From NCBI GenBank assembly GCA_946629405.1, contig CAMOXW010000250.1, forward strand, positions 1-7,305: a stretch of 7,305 bases of DNA. The letters run 5' to 3'. Numbering within the stretch: the stretch's first letter is position 1; each line of letters begins with the position of its first letter. The DNA comes from an uncultured Ruminococcus sp. GTDB taxonomy: Bacteria > Bacillota_A > Clostridia > Oscillospirales > Ruminococcaceae. Position numbers and translations under genes: made by a program. The notes beneath the pieces are model-generated. The model did no database searches. It worked only from the letters and a program-made list of their open reading frames with translations, and was not told the origin of the DNA. This document shows positions 6,046 through 7,305 of this stretch, piece after piece.

Positions 6046-6582
6046 ATGCATCTTGAAGAAAAAACCATTTCATCTGATACGATATATGAGGGGAAGATAT
6101 TCACCATTACCCACGACATCGCAAAGCTTGAGAACGGCGATACCGCTGTCCGCGACGTGCTCCTGCACCACGGCGGTGTCTGCGTGATACCTGTGACCGA
6201 CAACAACGAGATATACCTCGTCAAGCAATTCCGCTATCCGTTCAGAACAGTCACCCGTGAGGTGCCTGCCGGGAAGCTCGAAAAAGGTGAGGACCATGCG
6301 GAATGCGGACGCAGGGAGCTGCTCGAGGAGACCGGCTGTACCTGCTCCGAATACATCTATCTCGGGGAGATGCTCCCGACTCCCGCCTACAACACCGAGG
6401 TGACCTATATGTATCTCGCGCGCGGACTGAGCTTCAGCAAGCAGTCCCTCGACCCGGACGAATTCCTCGACGTCGAAAAGATATCGCTCCCGGAGGCGGT
6501 AAAGCTCGTCATGAACGGCTCGATCCGCGACGGCAAGACGCAGATAGCTATACTCAAAGCTGCGAGAATTCTCGGTATATAA
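6046..6582 (+). CDS. nudF: Nudix hydrolase, ADP-ribose pyrophosphatase type
   Basis: Nudix enzymes of this type split ADP-ribose into AMP and ribose 5-phosphate in the cytosol. From the 6046 start the protein has 178 residues. A complete Nudix box spans 76-98: G76, E82, R90, E91, E94, E95 and G97 are all present, so the Mg-binding catalytic set is intact. It is preceded by REVPAG (71-76), and prolines follow about 13-15 residues after the box (P111, P113 in LPTPAYN), both marks of ADP-ribose pyrophosphatases. The start 6046 is preferred to 6040 on ribosome-binding-site spacing; the two differ by two residues. It lies 16 bases after the yfhO stop and shares its transcript. A functional link with YfhO is not evident. 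Another nucleoside-diphosphate sugar could be the substrate. Confidence 0.9.
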   Translation: MHLEEKTISSDTIYEGKIFTITHDIAKLENGDTAVRDVLLHHGGVCVIPVTDNNEIYLVKQFRYPFRTVTREVPAGKLEKGEDHAECGRRELLEETGCTCSEYIYLGEMLPTPAYNTEVTYMYLARGLSFSKQSLDPDEFLDVEKISLPEAVKLVMNGSIRDGKTQIAILKAARILGI

Positions 6583-6611
6583 CAAAACGGCCTGCCGATT
6601 AAGGCAGACCG
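6581..6611 (-). terminator. Rho-independent terminator of spoVG
   Basis: On the minus strand CGGTCTGCC (6603-6611) pairs with GGCAGGCCG (6588-6596) around a six-base loop, followed by TTTTGTT (6581-6587). The one irregular pair is a G.U wobble in the minus transcript but a C-A mismatch in the plus transcript, and only the minus side has a U run. It therefore serves spoVG and at best weakly stops the convergent Nudix transcript. It starts right at the Nudix stop codon. Confidence 0.8.
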
Positions 6612-6634
6612 CACAATTGTCATTATGTCACTTA

Positions 6635-6943
6635 TTATTCGTCGGATCCAGATGCTTCCGGAGCATTGTATTCTTCAGCCTCTATAACAGCAAGCTGCTG
6701 CTGATAGGCTTCAAGTATCATGTCTTCAAAAAGCTTGCGGGATGAAGCTGAGATGGGGTGAACGATATCGCGGAAAACTCCGTTTTCATCTTTTCTGCTT
6801 GGCATTGCCACGAAAAGACGCTCATCGCCCTGAACGACCTTGATATCATGTACGGCAAGCATATTGTCGATCGTTACGGAGACAACGGCTCTGAGTCTGC
6901 CCTCGGTCATGATCTTTCTGATCTTTACATCTGTAATATCCAT
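6635..6943 (-). CDS. spoVG: SpoVG, septation/sporulation regulator
   Basis: SpoVG is a small nucleic-acid-binding protein that affects septation, sporulation, capsule and virulence genes in various Firmicutes and spirochaetes. The 102-residue protein shows the family pattern: MDITDVKIRKI at the start, then LRAVVSVTIDN (17-27), VHDIKVVQG (31-39), LFVAMPSRK (43-51) and FRDIVHPIS (57-65), ending in an acidic tail (about 88-102). The start at 6943 is chosen because AGGAGGA lies at 6951-6957, whereas an in-frame TTG at 6995-6997 would add 18 residues unlike the family, although it has no better site. The gene is transcribed alone, convergent with the Nudix gene and divergent from murC. The identification is firm. 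Confidence 0.95.
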   Translation of the reverse strand: MDITDVKIRKIMTEGRLRAVVSVTIDNMLAVHDIKVVQGDERLFVAMPSRKDENGVFRDIVHPISASSRKLFEDMILEAYQQQLAVIEAEEYNAPEASGSDE

Positions 6944-6950
6944 TGTTCTG

Positions 6951-7005
6951 TCCTCCTTTGCCTGAAAATCACGGTCATTGCATCCGGAATCCTCCAATTC
7001 AGGCA
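6951..7005 (-). promoter_or_regulatory. spoVG leader: strong ribosome binding site beside an 8-bp stem
   Basis: The leader carries AGGAGGA at 6951-6957, seven bases before the ATG. Immediately upstream, TGCCTGAA (6998-7005) and TTCAGGCA (6959-6966) form a perfect 8-bp inverted repeat enclosing about 31 bases, so the stem would end beside the ribosome binding site. It may affect translation or be chance. Short AUG-started frames also occur in the leader (for example one of seven codons, MKRRCPA). Confidence 0.4.
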
Positions 7006-7039
7006 GGACATCTCCGTTTCATGCGGCCGACCTAAATAT

Positions 7040-7068
7040 ATTATATATCAGAATTAGTAAAAAAGCAA
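7040..7068 (-). promoter_or_regulatory. Probable spoVG promoter
   Basis: The minus strand has a perfect TATAAT (7040-7045), a 17-base spacer and TTGCTT (7063-7068), which matches the first three bases of the -35 consensus. Transcription would start near 7033, giving a leader of about 90 bases. Confidence 0.65.
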
Positions 7069-7074
7069 GCTATT

Positions 7075-7103
7075 TTTTATTTTTTATAGAAAAAATATAT
7101 AAC
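7075..7103 (+). promoter_or_regulatory. AT-rich region, possible murC promoter
   Basis: TATAAC at 7098-7103 could be a -10 with a weak TTTTAT 17 bases upstream. An 8-bp AT inverted repeat (7078-7085 with 7090-7097) overlaps it. The region is so AT-rich that chance matches are expected. Bases 7104-7182 hold no gene that I can support. Confidence 0.3.
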
Positions 7104-7182
7104 TTTCGTGAGAGCTGCCTTTGCTTTTCCTGTCGGATAACGGCGAAACGGCGGTATTCTGCGAAAAAGAAAGGTGTCATCT

Positions 7183-7305
7183 ATGGATATCAACATTTTA
7201 AACGGCAAGAAGCACATCCATTTCATCGGAATCGGCGGGTCGGGGATGTAACCGCTCGCCCCGCAACTCCCCACTCCCGGAGATTTTCTCACCCGCCCGC
7301 GTCAC
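7183..7305 (+). CDS. murC: murC start (UDP-N-acetylmuramate-L-alanine ligase), partial, corrupted end
   Basis: MurC adds L-alanine to UDP-N-acetylmuramic acid in cytosolic peptidoglycan synthesis. Only the N-terminus is present: codons 1-22 read MDINILNGKKHIHFIGIGGS then GM, which contains the nucleotide-binding glycine loop HFIGIGGSGM characteristic of MurC. AAAGG lies about nine bases before the ATG. A TAA follows at 7249-7251. Beyond it the same frame continues with PLA, then Leu, Gly and FLT in the places where a MurC would read roughly YPLAQIL then GYFLTGSD, so the homology carries on with many single-base differences. That pattern fits sequence errors at a contig end better than a true nonsense mutation, since MurC is essential. 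The gene runs off the window. Confidence 0.8.

Noticed and set aside
6070..6585. Minus-strand 171-codon open frame opposite the Nudix gene
   Set aside because: The plus strand encodes a complete Nudix box in this interval; the antisense frame has no family features and spans the Nudix stop and terminator T-tract.
7108..7140. Ten-codon GTG-started leader peptide before murC
   Set aside because: It has no ribosome binding site and no run of regulatory codons or attenuator hairpin after it.
7139..7154. Near-tandem 8-bp repeat (AACGGCGA, AACGGCGG)
   Set aside because: Only two short imperfect copies, with no clear relation to a promoter; likely chance.
1..7305. CRISPR array, tRNA, rRNA, insertion sequence or toxin-antitoxin pair
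   Set aside because: I looked for repeat-spacer periodicity, tRNA-like cloverleaf sequence, transposase motifs and small paired genes and saw none.

Overview
The window looks like a short contig from a low-to-mid GC Gram-positive anaerobe of the Ruminococcus/Oscillospiraceae type (Clostridia). The reasons are a SpoVG homologue, a ThiI without a rhodanese domain next to a cysteine desulfurase, a YfhO-family membrane protein, sigma-A-type promoters with consensus hexamers, strong GGAGG ribosome binding sites, and coding DNA that is visibly richer in GC than the AT-rich intergenic gaps. This placement is inferred from gene content only.

Layout. Bases 1-210 are extremely AT-rich (37 G/C by my hand count, about 18%) and join abruptly to normal-composition DNA inside a lysine-codon tract at the 3' end of a minus-strand hypothetical gene (104-724). 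Bases 725-962 hold that gene's promoter. Minus-strand thiI (963-2141) lies downstream of a minus-strand cysteine desulfurase gene (2255-3385). Between them is a remnant of a glyoxalase/VOC-family gene that keeps only its first 14 codons and its last 15 codons plus stop. A divergent promoter region (3386-3560) separates this sulfur-transfer operon from a plus-strand pair: a large YfhO-family membrane protein (3561-6029) and a Nudix hydrolase of the ADP-ribose pyrophosphatase type (start re-assigned to 6046, end 6582). A hairpin terminator at 6581-6611 separates the Nudix gene from convergent minus-strand spoVG (6635-6943). A second divergent region (6944-7182) leads to the plus-strand start of murC (7183 onward), which breaks down after 22 codons at the window end.

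How the genes work together. The cysteine desulfurase probably supplies persulfide sulfur to ThiI for 4-thiouridine in tRNA (and possibly the thiamine thiazole), a pairing known from Bacillus. YfhO and MurC belong to cell-envelope biology, and SpoVG is a small nucleic-acid-binding regulator. The Nudix enzyme is housekeeping; its pairing with yfhO may be only positional.

I did not find a convincing new multi-gene system. The most useful discoveries are the internally deleted VOC gene, whose frameshifted fusion ORF overlaps the thiI start by ATGA; the composition break and frame conflict at the left end; and the apparently corrupted murC sequence at the right end. The last two suggest that both ends of this contig are unreliable.
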